Shown piece by piece: positions 22,633-35,028 of a stretch of 64,000 nucleotides of DNA. The notes beneath the pieces are model-generated. The model was not told where the DNA came from. It ran no database searches and worked only from the letters and a program-made list of their open reading frames with translations. The translations under genes were made by a program, and so were the position numbers. Every line of letters begins with the position of its first letter. The stretch's first letter is position 1. The stretch covers positions 248,001 to 312,000 of the forward strand of contig WTXG01000020.1 of assembly GCA_022496185.1 (NCBI GenBank), given 5' to 3'. The stretch comes from Multifurca ochricompacta. Lineage: Eukaryota > Basidiomycota > Agaricomycetes > Russulales > Russulaceae.

Positions 22633-23518
22633 ATGGTCATGGTGGCCGTCCCGACCTTACTCGCACTTCTCGGTCTTGCCACGACAGCATCTTCGACTGC
22701 ACTTACGACCCTTCTCTCACCAAGCGAGCGTTTATGTTTTTACGCAGACGTTGACAAAGCTGGAGAGAAAATCGGGGTGCGCTCCCTTTACCTATCCGCT
22801 ATCTTCCGTTGTTGCATGTCTTATAATTACCTTTTTTCCCCTCTACAGTTCTACTTCGCCGTTCAAAGCGGGGGTTCATTCGATATTGACTTCGAAGTCA
22901 AGGACCCTAATGACAAAGTCCTCCTTGATGGCCAACGTGAGCGCCAGGGAGACTATGTCCTCACTGCCAATACCGTTGGCGAATACACCTTTTGTTTCGA
23001 GAACGACATGAGCACGCTCACCGACAAGCTTGTCGACTTTGACATTATGGTTGAGAGCGAACCTAGGCGCGAGGCACCAGCCAAACCTGGACAGTTGGCC
23101 GAACAAACCTCTGCACTCGAAGAAAACATATTCAGACTGAACAGTCTGCTGATGAGTATAAAGCGCACGCAGAAATAGTGCGTTTGCAAGCCTTTCCTCC
23201 CTACTATGTAGCTCATCGAGAACGTCCATCTAGTTTCCACACACGTGAGAACCGTGGCTTTTCAACTGTGAAGTCAACACAAAGGTGCGTCGTGCTCTTT
23301 CTTATTTCGTCTTTCCCATTTCTGGTCCTATTTCACGCTTCTCTCTTCATAGCCGACTTTTCTGGTATGCGGTGTTTGAGACGCTTGGTGTCATTACAAT
23401 GGCAATGTATGTTCACCACTTCATTTCCGGCTTTGCCTTTCATTTACGTACGGACAGGCTTCAGGTGTATGTCCTCCAGACATTCTTCACAAAAACGGCA
23501 CGGCGGTACAGAGTATAG
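22633..23518 (+). CDS. p24 family (EMP24/GP25L) cargo receptor
   Basis: Type I membrane protein cycling between ER and Golgi in COPI/COPII vesicles. Five exons: 22633-22776, 22849-23177, 23234-23284, 23353-23406 and 23458-23518. An N-terminal signal peptide (VPTLLALLGLATTASSTA) is followed by the GOLD domain with LLSPSERLCFYADVDKAGEK, FYFAVQSGGSFDIDFEVKDP and GEYTFCFENDMSTL; the two cysteines form the family disulphide. A coiled-coil stretch (LEENIFRLNSLLMSIKRTQK) precedes the transmembrane segment LFWYAVFETLGVITMAM and the cytoplasmic tail QTFFTKTARRYRV, which has the FF motif used for COPII binding. It most resembles the Erp2/Erp3 subgroup, but the subgroup is not certain. Confidence 0.93.
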
Positions 23519-24197
23519 CGGTTTTTGGGACTTATGCGCAGTATATTCTTATGCGACGCGAATACATTTTCTGCTTGTCAGCCAGCACTTCCTTACGTCT
23601 GCGTCTGCGCACAGATCAGGAGGTTATATGATAGATGCTCGGCATGGCTATGGTCTGACGTGGCCTGCAGCAAGTTTGCGATAATTGGGTAACTTTAGTG
23701 TGCGCCTTCCACCTCAGAAATGTACGCTGGGTGGTCACATCTCGCTGGACCCACCCGCTTAAGACTTATGCTTGCTTTGAAATGAGATTAATATGCTCAT
23801 TCATTGGCCATTTGCAGCACTAGGTTTTGCGAGCATCACGTGATCCAAAGAGGTCAGCAAAAGATGTCTTGCACATAACGGCGGCCCGCACTTCAGTCTT
23901 CAGCCCTCCAGCCTTCACTCACTCTCGGAGCGGAGTGTACACGGCGAGCTTCAGCCAGCCTGACTTCAGCCTCGATTCTTTGAAGACCGCTCCACCTTCG
24001 CTTATTTTTTCATAGGGGATGTGAATTTAACTCTTTGAATCTGGCTGTGATCCATCAGGAAAGGAAACCGAGACACTTGGTCCGACGCCTGGGTCGGATT
24101 GAAATGGCGTAGATGTTAGGCGGCATGTCGCCTTCTCAGCTCCTCGTTCTTACGTCGCAAAGTACTATCGCCGTACTAGCAACTCGTAAGATTTACA
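23519..24197. other. Intergenic
   Basis: Spacer between the p24 gene and the AGC-like kinase. No motif or gene recognised. It presumably contains the p24 terminator and the kinase promoter. Confidence 0.5.
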
Positions 24198-27118
24198 ATG
24201 CGTCTCTATAAACAGAAGAACATCCTCAAACAACATCTCAATACCCCGGACTGCCTACCCAGCCTATCACCGACCCCGCCTGCCACGCCGTCCCCATACC
24301 AGCTGAAGCGCGCAGCAGATGCAGTCAGCAAGCAGATCTCTATGCTTGCTCAGTTCAAAGAGCTGAAGATGCCACGTACTCCGGTGTTCAGCACGAAGCT
24401 AGTGAATCCACAGCCGACCAGCCGACCTCTTCCTCCCAACCTAAGCAAAGCCGTCAAGGCATCTGGACAGCTTCCGATTGCTCCGACGAGGGCACATGTC
24501 CCAAGGGTTCAAAACTCTGTTTTGGGTCCAAAGCAGCATGTCTTACCCGCTCGTACAAGCACGAAGCCGCAGACCCCTGCCAGAGCCCCTGGACTGAGTT
24601 CCGAGAAGGCAATCCCCGCTGTAAAGAAAGCCCCTACACCTAACGCAACCGCGAATCGGCCTCAATCGTTTTCATCTTCAAGCCGTCCCCTTCCCTCTAA
24701 GGCTGGTTCGAAATCTACGACTCCCCTTTCCCAGCGCGGCGGTTCTACTCGGGCCAAAGTTGGAAGCTCCGTCACTTGCACCCCCAAGCCCAAGACGGTC
24801 GACTTGGATCAGCCCATCCTCTCTGTGTCGTGCTTCCAATCGGTCGTGGACGATCCGGCACTAAAGGCCAAATTGACCGAGAATGTGAAGCTGACGTCTG
24901 AATTCGAGGTTCAAGTCACTCAGGCGTTCGAAGCCGGTTTGGGACCGATAACCGGGAACGAAGTAGCACGATATGGCGAGATTGCGGCCCCCTCAAACAT
25001 TCCCGGAGTAGTGACGATAGTGAGCACATTGGAGCCGATGCCAATGTCTGCGCTCGTGGAGTGGTACGAACCGGTGATCGAGACCGAGCTTGCGTTCGAG
25101 TCTCTTGCCCAAGTGGAAGTGGACGAGTTCGAAACGACCGCTCTGGCTCAGAATCATATGACTTGCGTGGCCTCAACTCGAGCAAGTGGCGCTCAGGATG
25201 TCTCACTTTTCCCATATCAGCCTCCCTCGTCAACGGATTATGAATATGTCGCTTATCTCGGCAAGGGCTCATTTGGTGCAGTCGCGTTGGGTATTCACAA
25301 GCGGGATCGGCGTCAGTGCGCGGTCAAGATCATCTGCAAGGCCATCGTGGAAGAAAAGAACCTAGTTCATGCGGTTCTTGTCGAGCAGCGCGTGATGCGC
25401 GAGGCGTCTGGGTATCCCTTCTTGTTGGGATTGCTGGCTTCATTCCATGACGTCCATAATTTCTACTTGGTTTCTGTAAGCGCCCTACATTCAGTGACAT
25501 TGGCCGGATGCCTAACCAGCGAATATTTTAGGAATATTGTCGCTCTACTTTGTTTGATGAACGCCTTTTTATGCTTGATTCAGAGAAGAAGCTCGTGTCT
25601 GCGGAATTGGTGAGTCACTCTTACTCGAAAGGTACCTGCGTCCTCATGCCAAATCTTTAGGCGTGTGCAGTCGATCACCTTCACAGTCTTGGAATTATTC
25701 ATCGTGACATAAAGTTAGAAAATGTCATGATGAAGGACGATGGCCATATCGTTTTAGGAGATTTCGGCCTGGCATGCATCCTGGAGGCCCCCAAGTCACT
25801 GGCGCTTGGTCCTGGAGAGTTGGCTCAGGTCGACAGGAGCAGCCTTCCCAAGCCTGTGACTCGCGGTGTCTGTGGCACACTTCCTTACATGGCCCCAGAA
25901 GTTCTGTGTGACATGGAGTACTCATACAGCGCCGATTTGTTTGCTTATGGGGTGTTCCTGCATGCCTTCTACTACAATAAGGTGCATTTCCTTTCTTTCG
26001 GCCGCGCCGATTTTACCCATCTGTTATAGTTTCCCTGGCTTGGCGAGCACGAGAATCCTGCTAGCTACCTGAAGGAGATGGTGTCTACAATGTCAGAAGG
26101 CCTCACCTTCCAGGACGGGCCGTTCGGAGACCTCTTAAATAAGGTAGAGTCTCTCAAACTTAATGCCTTGCTCAAGCTTATCTGTGTTCTCAGCTGTTTT
26201 GTCTCGATCAGGATGCTAGAGCAGACCTTTCGGTCGTGCGACGAGCCACATTCTTCGCTGATATGTGAGTTATTTGGCCCTGAGTTATTGCCCATCGCTA
26301 ACCAGCCGCACAAAATCACCAGTGACTGGCAGAATGTGAATACCATGGGTTTATCACGTGGGTTATATTTCCCAATCGAATCGCATAGTACTGAATGGGT
26401 ACCCAGCATCATACCTACCACACAAGCCCGGCCCTCGGGTTCGCCGCATGTTGGACTCAGATGGCGGAGCACCACCCATCATTAAGAGGTACCGCGATAC
26501 GCCATCGGCACAGATCCATGTCCGAACTTCACTTGGGTAAACCCGTCTACGATTGTCAAGAAATCTACCCCGGACGTTAGTGACACATATAAGTCATTCG
26601 ACTCTAACACAGCCGAATTATACCCTTCTTTCTATGTTGAGGCCTCTCCCAGCGATCGGTCCCCTGTATGCTGTGGAGTTCTGCAGGTCACAAATTCCTT
26701 CATGTCATCAATTTTGTCTCAGAAATCATCTTACGAGTCCGTCGCGGAAGACTACACTGATGTCCTGCGTAGCTCAGCGCGCGCACTGGATGAGGGCGAA
26801 GATCCGATTTACACCTTCCCGCCCGAGTGGGTCGCGGCATTTGGGGACTCCGGTATCTGTCTTGGTAAGGGAACGGCAACTATGCCGACCTTTGAGGACG
26901 ACGAATCCCTTGTACGCATGACCATCAGGTCACTGGACGTCGGAGAAGAGCCCGTGTTTGAGCTGCCGTCGGGGTGGAATGACTCGTTTGTTTCCTCCCC
27001 TGACGTCAAGCCACCCTCTTTATCCGAACCAGAAAGCGCTAGGAAGACTTCCGTCCTACCTCGCCTTAAATCGTTGTGGAAGCGCGCCGCGAGCAAGATT
27101 GTCTCGTGGCAGGTGTGA
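24198..27118 (+). CDS. AGC-like serine/threonine protein kinase
   Basis: About 340 residues of Pro/Ser/Thr-rich N-terminal sequence precede a kinase domain interrupted by introns. Exons: 24198-25475, 25532-25609, 25661-25981, 26030-26143, 26212-26264, one starting at 26323, and further 3' exons ending in a long one that reads to 27118. Motifs in order are the Gly-rich loop LGKGSFGAVALG, the ATP lysine in CAVKIICK, the C-helix region VLVEQRVM, the catalytic loop IIHRDIKLENVMM, DFGLA, the activation-segment end CGTLPYMAPEVL and the helix YSYSADLFAYGVFLHAF. The C-lobe ends with DLSVVRRATFFADIDW, an AGC-type pattern leading to the C-terminal tail. The tail is long and acidic with repeated DEGEDPIYTFP and DVGEEPVFELP motifs. 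The natural substrate is unknown. Exons between about 26340 and 26700 are approximate. Confidence 0.85.
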
Positions 27119-28614
27119 GACCTTTCGTCTGCACCTCGCATCCGTGTAAGTATCTGCCACTTTTTGTCAACCGCCACGTGCTGGTGGTCACAAAACAGGT
27201 CTATGTTCTATGTTCTGTTCCTACAATTTCGTCGCGATATATTTACTCTAGTTGTTCCCCTCTTCTGGCTGTCTAGCAAGTGGTATCACGTTTATCGTTT
27301 TGGTGTCCCTTTTTGCGTACCTTCATGCCTTTTTCCCCCTGTTTTCCTTACTTTTTTTTTCTTTCTGCATGTTACGTTTGTCATACCAGACTCCTACGGA
27401 TTATACCTACTATACCCATTTCTACGTTTAGTCACCCCAGTACGTATATTAGACATACCATCTACTGTATCACGCGGACCTTTTATACTATAGAAAATCC
27501 ATAAAAAAATTGGAATCCTGTATTCGTGATATAATGTCGGCAGCTTTCGATGAAATAATACCCTCTGTTTTACCTTGTGATTTTCACCTACTCACTTCGC
27601 TTGCTAAGGGCGCATCAGGAAGCACAAGACAATCTAAATAGATAGATCGGATGTCGCGTCCAAACAAGGCGGAAAGAATGCCCCTTGAAGCATAGACCAG
27701 CAACTTGAGGTTTGAAGTATAGTACGGTCCCAAATCGCTTAACGAAAGCCCAGCGCGGGCGACATGATTAATTGGATGGAATATCAATCAACAAGGCGTC
27801 AAGACGCGGAAGGAATAGGCGGCGAATGATTTGTGATCCGAGAATCACGGCACTTTCTCGCACGGGCGATCTCGTTTTCGAATTCTAGGCTAGAATGAAC
27901 TGAAAGCTGAAGGATTGAAGTGAATTGCCAACAAGCGATGGCCATAGCAAACCAAACGCAAATCGTGAAATGGTGTGTGCCCTGGTCCTGGCTGGGGGCT
28001 CAGGTGCAGGTGCAGGTGAGAACTTGAGGGAGGGTCCGTGGGAACAGCAATTATAATTACGTGAGTGTCATGTCAATGAATGGAAAAAAAATGGAAAATG
28101 GAAAGGATAAGAACATATACATTGTCACATTGTGACACAAAATTAGGTAATATAAAAATCAAAATCACATGCATGACATGAGGGGATCTTCATTTACCAT
28201 AAATGGAATCGACTTAATGAAGTTCTTTCCGCGGAGTCCGACGGGAAAGGTAAAGGTAAAGGTAAAGGTAAAGATGGTAAAGATTAAAGGTGAAGATTAA
28301 GGAAGAAAGCCGCATACACCTAGAAGTGCAAGAGAGAGACACTCAAAATCCCGTGGCTTGACTTGACTGGCCTGATGGGTATAGTATGTCTACGTACATG
28401 GCTTTCCGTCTAGTGGATGTGTGTGAGAAAGCCAAATTAATTAATTGAGTGTGGCGGACAGACTCAGAGCCTGGGCCCTTGCCACGTGTATATGATGTAT
28501 TGTATACACCACCAGATCAAAAAAAAATTGAGCTAGATGACCTGCAGCACGGTGAGTTGCTTCCATGAGCGGGAGGCGTACTTCTCTGATAGGAGTCAAA
28601 GATGCGATGCACTC
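27119..28614. other. Intergenic, 1.5 kb, AT-rich in part
   Basis: No gene recognised. It includes the kinase 3' end and a run of simple sequence; a short AAAGGT repeat at 28245-28272 is annotated separately. Confidence 0.5.
28245..28272. repeat. (AAAGGT)n microsatellite
   Basis: About four and a half perfect hexamers, followed by imperfect copies (AAGATGGT) to about 28290. Confidence 0.85.
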
Positions 28615-30058
28615 TCAATAGCGGCGTGGCGTGCAAAAAGGGTGCCATACGCCGCACAACGTGAAACAGGGTGAGATCGCAGAGCCGAGATGGGTTTGAA
28701 CGACGTAAAGGAAGGTGTTAGTTCCCCTCCTGTTGTCCCAATCATTGGCAAGGATGAAGTAGTCATACACAATATCGGAAATCCTATTACTTTGACTCAT
28801 CGTCGGATCGGAGTCGGAGTCTGGTGGCAGTGGGTGATTGGGATTCGCAACAAGAAGGTCATCGTCGCCATTGTCCTCTGATACGAGTGCTGAGCACGTC
28901 ATTTGAGGATATTTTTGCCGTTGCACGTACCTTGAACGCGACGCGCAGCAGCGTAGCTCTCTTCGAGTTCGGTGAGGATCTCTTCTTGCACTTTAGTGAC
29001 CCCTGCCGCATTCTCGCAAGTGCGGTATCGTTCAAGCAAATGTCTAAGTCGCGCATTGACTCAGCATGTTCACATTATACATTATGCTCACCCATCCATG
29101 AACTGTGAACTAAATGAACTTACCGATTCACGGAGTAGAACGAATTGCCCCATCCAAATGGTGTCAATAGTCTCTCTGCCCAGTTGTCGTGTCCAGTCAG
29201 GTAAAATGCAGCTGCAAGAGCCTCGACACAGTTCAGACGCCAGGGCTTCCCGTAATTGGTCGGATTAGTCGCGATGAGATATGGCACTATGTAGGCGAAG
29301 CCCGGTCGATTCATAGAACTTTGAATAACCAGGAGTGAGCAGACGCACATAATCGTTCGTGAGGAGACGCAATTTTGGAGAAAGGAATCTCGGACAAACG
29401 TGCCCAGGAGCATTCGACGACAGCAAGGCCACCTTTATCAATAATGTCTTTATCTGCCGGTGATAGAACTTGTGTTGCTTTTGGCCTGCATAGAAGCGTA
29501 CGTCATCGAGAACGTCAAGCGCGTAGTAAAGGAGAACGGACGAGAGGACGACACCCCGAAAACGAGAGCCGACACGCAGCTCGGTAATCAAGCGTTGACG
29601 AGCAAGCCTCTTCCCAGAACATCGCCGCGGATCGCAGTGGTCGAAATCCTGAATGTCATGTCATTTCAATTAATGCGATTTAACTATGTAAAAGGCAACA
29701 ACTGACCCACATCGCCACTGGGACAGTGATCGCGACATCTACAACAGAGGGGTATGAGAGAAGGAAATAACGCTGAAAAAAAAGAACGGTGTATACTTTG
29801 TTTAGAAGATGACCGCCCCTCATCACTGTCCTCATCGCTCCCATTCCCCTCATCATCATCAATCAATCGAGCATCTAGCTCATGTAGATGTGTGACGTCT
29901 GAAATAGCGCTCTCGGGCCGGGTAATTATGCAGGTCTCGCTGTCGCCCGGTCTTGGTAGAAGGCCACGACGGGTTTGAGAGTTTGCCGCCGCTTTTCCCT
30001 TCTTTCCGCCGCTACGCCCGCGTCCACGACTTGACCCTGACTGTTTGCTCTTAGCCAT
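28615..30058 (-). CDS. tsr3: Tsr3, 18S rRNA aminocarboxypropyltransferase
   Basis: Transfers the 3-amino-3-carboxypropyl group from SAM to the hypermodified pseudouridine of 18S rRNA; cytoplasmic late 40S maturation. Exons on the minus strand: 30058-29797, 29738-29707, 29648-29542, 29485-29349, 29286-29124, 29043-28931 and a last exon reading to 28615. The N-terminal tail is basic (KQSGSSRGRGRSGGKKGK), then comes the RLI-like motif DFDHCDPRRCSGKRLA. The core follows: LITELRVGSRFRGVVLSP, VLSPADKDIIDKGGLAVVEC, SWARLSEIPFSKIASPHERL, PYLIATNPTNYGKPWRLNCV, EALAAAFYLTGHDNWAERLL and FGWGNSFYSVN. These give the conserved SPOUT-like fold residues and the cysteine of RLNCVEA. The C-terminus beyond DNGDDDLLVANPN is poorly conserved and its end is uncertain. 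It is divergent from the Kre9-like gene. Confidence 0.93.
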
Positions 30059-30229
30059 GTTGCCGTCATTCGTGATATCCCCTCGGAGTAATTTAACCTG
30101 GCTGAGTTTCAAAAAACATAAGTAGACCAATCGCCTGCTCGTCGACCCAACCTTCCCACAATCCTTCTTAACCGTTCACTTCCACGAGCTTTTATTATTT
30201 CTCCCCCTTCTCCGCCCTCAATCATCACG
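30059..30229. promoter_or_regulatory. Bidirectional promoter region, tsr3/Kre9-like gene
   Basis: 171 bp between divergent ATGs. A tttattatttctccccc stretch at about 30190-30206 lies in the leader of the plus-strand gene. Confidence 0.55.
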
Positions 30230-31050
30230 ATGCGTGCCGCTCTCCTCGCCCTTGCTCTTCTCCCCTCCGCTGTCTTCGGTGAGCCTGGCTTGCTCAAGGA
30301 CTGGGCCGACGTGTTTCTCACGATATGCAATTGACAGCCACCATTAGCATAACCGGGCCGTCTCCTAACCAATACTGGTGGGCATACTACACGGCTAAAG
30401 TCGTGCTGCTCCATATTACTCACCCTCGTGTTGTTTGTTCAGGGTTCAGAATACGAGCAATACAATCCAGTGGACCTACAACCAAGGGGACCCTACTCCT
30501 GTGGATATTATCATCACCAACCAAGCTAATCAAACGTTGAATGGGGATTTCTCCATCGCTCGTTTCGTCCCAGTCTCCCAAGAGGTGTGGCTTGCCTTGT
30601 TATTGTTCCTTTTTTTTTTTTTCAGTCCTCACGCGTTATTGCAGTCATTCACCGTAACCCACGTGACACTTCGTGTGGGAACAGGTTATCAAGTTGTGTT
30701 TGTCAACCCTGTCGACGGGTCCCAGGTGTATGCCAACAGCTCCAACTTCGAGGTCAGGACTCCTGGCAGTGCGTTCCCTCCCATGGATTCATATCATTAT
30801 TGTCACTTAACTTTGATGTGCCTCCAATGTAGCATCACCTGCACCCACAAGTAGCTCTTCTGGTTCCTCTTCTGGTTCCTCATCGAGCAGTGGCACGCCT
30901 TTGTCAGGCAGCACCACTGGAACATCCACTTCCAGCGGTGCGTCAGCTTCCTCCTCCAAGAAAAGCAATGCGGCAGTCGGCATTGTTGTGGACATACCAA
31001 ATTTCCTATACGCGTGCGGTATCGCGGCATTTGGCACCCTCTTTTTCTGA
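30230..31050 (+). CDS. Kre9/Knh1-like Ser/Thr-rich GPI-anchored wall protein
   Basis: Extracellular protein with a Kre9/Knh1 N-terminal (PF10342-type) immunoglobulin-like domain, found in fungal cell-wall and GPI proteins. Exons: 30230-30278, 30338-30377, 30443-30584, 30645-30768 and 30833-31050. The signal peptide is MRAALLALALLPSAVF. The domain reads ISITGPSPNQYWVQ, NTIQWTY, PVDIIITNQANQTLNGDF, VTLRVGTGYQVVFVNPVDG and QVYANSSNFEV. A Ser/Thr/Gly linker of about 40 residues follows, and a hydrophobic C-terminus (IPNFLYACGIAAFGTLFF) fits a GPI-attachment signal, with KKSNAA as the possible omega region. Predicted location is the outer plasma membrane or wall. It is convergent with the FAD oxidoreductase gene. 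Confidence 0.88.
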
Positions 31051-31428
31051 ACTTTGAGCCACCATGAATTCTCAACCTTTGTAGCACGCCATTTGTTATT
31101 TTTGAGTCATCTTGTTACCAACTTTCATCACTCCTTTTGTGACATACCCATGCCTGTCATTGTTTATATCACATACTACGTGAATATTGTCCAAAACTGT
31201 TCTCGGTCTGTAAGGCTGTCTTTCGTTCTTCCCTATTTCGTTTCCCCAGACCTAGCTAGATTGTTGTCTTGTTGAAACTATACCCCCCACTGCACAGAAT
31301 AGGGATCCGATTTCAGCTCTTTGTTTTCCTCAAACCGTTCTGCAGGATGAACGGCGATTGATCTCGAATACGTGGGGTGTCAATAGTTGTCACAGCAAAA
31401 AGTACAAAAATGTACGAAACCTTGACAA
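31051..31428. other. Spacer between convergent genes
   Basis: 378 bp between two 3' ends, no gene seen. Confidence 0.6.
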
Positions 31429-33304
31429 CTACGCCGGCTTACCCCTCTGAGTGGCATACGTAAGAAAGGAAGTGAGTGAATAGAGAAGGGACGTTACCAG
31501 GCGCGTAGCATGACTAAGCCCCAAATAGAGCCGGAAAAGTCGCTCACATTCTTCATCGCCTAGGTGCGGATAATCTGCCCCAAGGCTGTATGCGGCCGCG
31601 AATCCGCTCATGATTGCGATTTCGTGCATGTTGAGCACTGCGGCTTTGTCAACTATAATCTTCGAAAAGTAAGGAGGTCCAGACCAGTCCATGCACCAGC
31701 ATAGCTATAGAGTACATGAGATGAGCAAGTCAAATGCAAAGTTGAGTTGGGGAAGGGGGCCTACTATGTGCCGCGCGTGCCGTTGATCGTCCACATCCAC
31801 GGGACCACACGCGCATAATGTTGCCATCGGTGGCTCTGCTGCTTCCACCACTTCTCACCGATGACGAAGTCCTGCCTGATTCCGTCCTTCGTCCAGAGCT
31901 TATCGGACCCATCCCTGTCTAGAAAGATGGTTTGATACACGTGGTGCTGCCCTAAAGTCGCGGACAGCTGAGGTTGGTAAAATGTGAGGTCGAAAGACAT
32001 CTCCAGTTTGTTAAGCGCGGAAGGGTATTGATAGGTGTAGTAGAGAGGGCGGAAGTCGGTCTGGCCTCGCTGACGTTCGGCGCCGGTCGCGCTCGACGCG
32101 ATGAGCTCAGGTTTAAACTCGGTTTCGTAGTGCTATTCAGTCACTCTAGTGTTAGCATATGTTGAAAAGGGGACTAGTCACATAGGAATAGAAGGACCTT
32201 GCGCATATAGTCTGCATCCGTATGTGTTACGGTCAAATCGTAAAGATACTTGACTCCGCCGAGCACGCGCCGCTCCATCCAGCTTGCTCGCTTCCCTAGG
32301 ATGGTGAGCGCGTTATCAGCATCCGTCGCAAGAATGAGTGACTCGAATTCGGCAGTGCGTAGTTCATTCGATGGAGAGCGGAATTCAAGCACGGTCCGTT
32401 TCTTCGTGCGAGAAATCAGACGAGTAACGACATGACCGAGGAGGAAGGTAACGTTCCCTGGTTGCTCGACCTTATGCTGCCAGGCCGTGTATGTGTCCGA
32501 GAGCTGCGAGTATTATATTACTAATTACTAAATGATCCGAGGGAGATGGGGATGTAAAAAAAGACCTTTTGGAATGCATACATCTCGGGAATGCTTGCCA
32601 GGAGACTGCGCTCGTCATATTTGAACAGACGCATACTGGGTCCTTGAAGACCGTTCCTGCCCCATACTGCGTTAGAAAAACACGGCTGATGGGGAGGAGG
32701 GAGGGAGGTTACGAGGATGGCAGAAGCCACGTATGGCGTCTGGTTCCCCGTCCCAAAAAACAGCGCAGTGAGAGGGTACACCATCCTTTCGCCAAAGTCC
32801 TTAGAAAGTCCAAAGAGGTGCAAAAGTGCATATACAGGAAGCAATGCGAGCACGACCTCAAGAAGCTTAACGGTCTTGAGCACGCGCCCAAATTTCCGGA
32901 TGTCAGCAGCGTGGCGCTCTGTAAGTGGGGAGGGAAAGACATTGGTCCAGAAGTTTTCGCCTTTGCCAAAACTGATTCTATAAGGAAAACGATTGAGGAG
33001 GAACATGGGGAAGAGGCACGGGGCGCGCACTGCATATCTACTCTCTCAGGTGGAAAGCCGAGCTCGCGAAAGATACGCAACGTGTTGGCGAAAGCTGGGG
33101 AGCAGCCCTGAACGCCGTCGTTGATGTACGAAGCGCCATGATGACAGGATCTATGTCAGTTGAGCTTGCCATACCACCAGCAACAGGCTCCTTCTCAAAG
33201 ACGGTTACAATGAATTTGTCTGTATGCTTGGAAAGGGCATATGCGGCTGAAAGACCGGCAGCTCCTGCACCAACGATGGCGACGCGGTGAATGGTCATAG
33301 TCAT
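31429..33304 (-). CDS. FAD-dependent amine-oxidase-like oxidoreductase
   Basis: Flavoprotein with an N-terminal Rossmann motif VAIVGAGAAGLSAAYAL (GxGxxG, first about 30 residues) and the second FAD segment VFEKEPVAGGMASS. Later exons give FPSPLTERHAADIRKFGRV, a hydrophobic stretch VVLALLPVYALLHLF, FEYRS-like beta strands, ESLILATDADNALTILG, MSFDLTFYQPQL, and the C-terminal HLGDEECERLFRLYLGL. The start at 33304 places the FAD motif close to the N-terminus. Several short introns are needed (for example near 33120, 32550-32500, 32190-32150 and 31785-31700). It belongs broadly to the NAD(P)/FAD amine oxidase-like superfamily, and the substrate is unknown. The last intron leaves a tiny C-terminal exon (RGKPA). 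Confidence 0.78.
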
Positions 33305-33561
33305 GGGCAAATGGATGAAGGAATACAAATTCGTCGATCGGGTGATGCAATCCCCGCATGAACACACAAACAAATCACAGAGCAGACACGTACAGAGAGA
33401 AAGTAAGGGCTCAGAATAAAATGATCAGTAGCCATATACAGTCCACATGTGTCCATCATCTCAACCCTCCTTTATTACTTCAGCGGTACCTCAGTGGTCG
33501 CGAGACTTCCTATCAAGAAGCGCTCAATCAAATGCAGCCAGTTAGAATAAAAATAATTAAA

Positions 33562-34796
33562 TCACCTGTAGTCGCCCTCGGCAGCAACACTTAACTCTTC
33601 AATCTCACCTTGCACTGCGCTCAAGGCCTCAGCGGCATAAGAATAAAATTGTAGCTGTGGGTGAGAGAACGATTATATAGGGCGGACGGCTGGAAAGGAT
33701 GACAAAGGGGTTACCTGAGCTTTAACGAGTTCGTTCAGGTTCTTGATGGATTCGGGCTGAAGGGCCGAAATTAGCACAAAGAGTTAAGACCTGGCACAGA
33801 AATCCATCGTGATCACATACATTGTCGAGGACGGCTTTCATGAGCGTGATAGCAACTTCCGTCTTCTGTACGAGGTCATCTTCGCCGTTCTCGACCTCCA
33901 GGCGAGCGTGCTCCTGCTTGGAAGGGCTAGCATTCTTCAACCTTAAAGGCGAAAGACCGTGTCAGGTCAAGAAGGGGGAGGAGGGGTAAGTGTGCGTCGC
34001 CCACGCCACATACGTTTGTTTGGCAGAATCCAATTCGAGTCGGGACACGCGGACAGCTTGGCGTGCCTTGACAGCGACGTTAATAGAAGTCTGCAGGGTC
34101 TGTTGCCATGGTGCAAGAAACCCGTGCGCAATCGTCTCGTCGTGTTGCACACGAGCGTGAGCAATCTTCTCCCATGCACCAGCGTACTCGGCCAGCGCTT
34201 GTCCAAGGCGGTCATCGTTACCCCCTGGTGCGCCCACCAATGTCGACGCGGCCGTACTCGCCGCACGTCCAAGGGCATGGGGCAACGTCTTGTGTTGAGC
34301 TACAGGAGCTGCAGCGGGCGAGGGGGCTGGCAAGTTGGTACCCTTGAGGTTGTTAGCAGCAAAGTTGGTCACTCCACGGGTGATATTGGCTCCAAGCTCG
34401 GCGACAGACTCTTGGATTTGGGATGGGTAGTCGTACGTTTCACTCTCAAATGCTTTCGTGACCCTGCAAGCAGCTGTTTAGGAAAGGCCCGAGGAAAATG
34501 ACAAATGGAAGCGTCGGAAAGTGCACACCTGAGTATGGTTTGATGGGCTATCCTGAGGGCTTCAACTTGAGCCTCGAGGTCCTTATACTCTGAGGATTTA
34601 CGGGTCAGAAGTAACTGGGGAGTAAAGAATGGGCATGCATGCCTTGTGGAAGTTCAGTTATCTCATCGGGGGCAACTTGGCCGAGGCGCTCCCTGGTCGC
34701 TTGCACAGACGAATTGAAACCCTTGGCTAACCTGTTGGCGGATTGGCCAAGGTTAAGATTGGCCAAGCTTGATTGTAGTTTACTCCAGCCTTCCAT
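33562..34796 (-). CDS. BAR domain protein, Gvp36-like
   Basis: Membrane-curvature protein of Golgi and vesicle trafficking by family. The start gives MEGWSKLQSSLANLNLGQSA, a typical Gvp36 N-terminus. Exon 1 (34796-34643) ends ...EITELPQ, and exon 2 (34589-34529) begins EYKDLEAQVEALRIAHQTIL. Then follow VTKAFESETYDYPSQIQESV, a Pro/Ala linker, LAEYAGAWEKIAHARVQHDE, WQQTLQTSINVAVKARQAVR, SRLELDSAKQT and the final helix ELVKAQLQFYSYAAEALSAV, ending EELSVAAEGDYR. Intron 1 (34642-34590) begins GC rather than GT. The helices match the three-helix BAR bundle. It is divergent from the proteasome gene. Confidence 0.88.
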
Positions 34797-35028
34797 TGTA
34801 TGTCGTCGATGTCGAGATATTGATATTGGGTGAAGTGAACCTGGCAGACTACGGCGAGCTTGGTTGGTTGTGTTGGTTGGTTGGTTTTGGTTGCCCTGCC
34901 CTTGAACCAACCGGGTTGATTACATAATCAAACTCGTTGCGACGACGCGTACGCCTTTTTCGTTTTTGTGATAATCGCAATCTTCCTTCGTGTTTGGTGT
35001 TCACTCAACCTCACCCCTCCAAGTATTC
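34797..35028. promoter_or_regulatory. Bidirectional promoter region, BAR gene/pup1
   Basis: 232 bp between divergent start codons. Contains a GGTTG tandem motif near 34860-34890. Confidence 0.55.

Noticed and set aside
28690..28881. Plus-strand frames over the tsr3 3' end
   Set aside because: They are shadows of the minus-strand gene.
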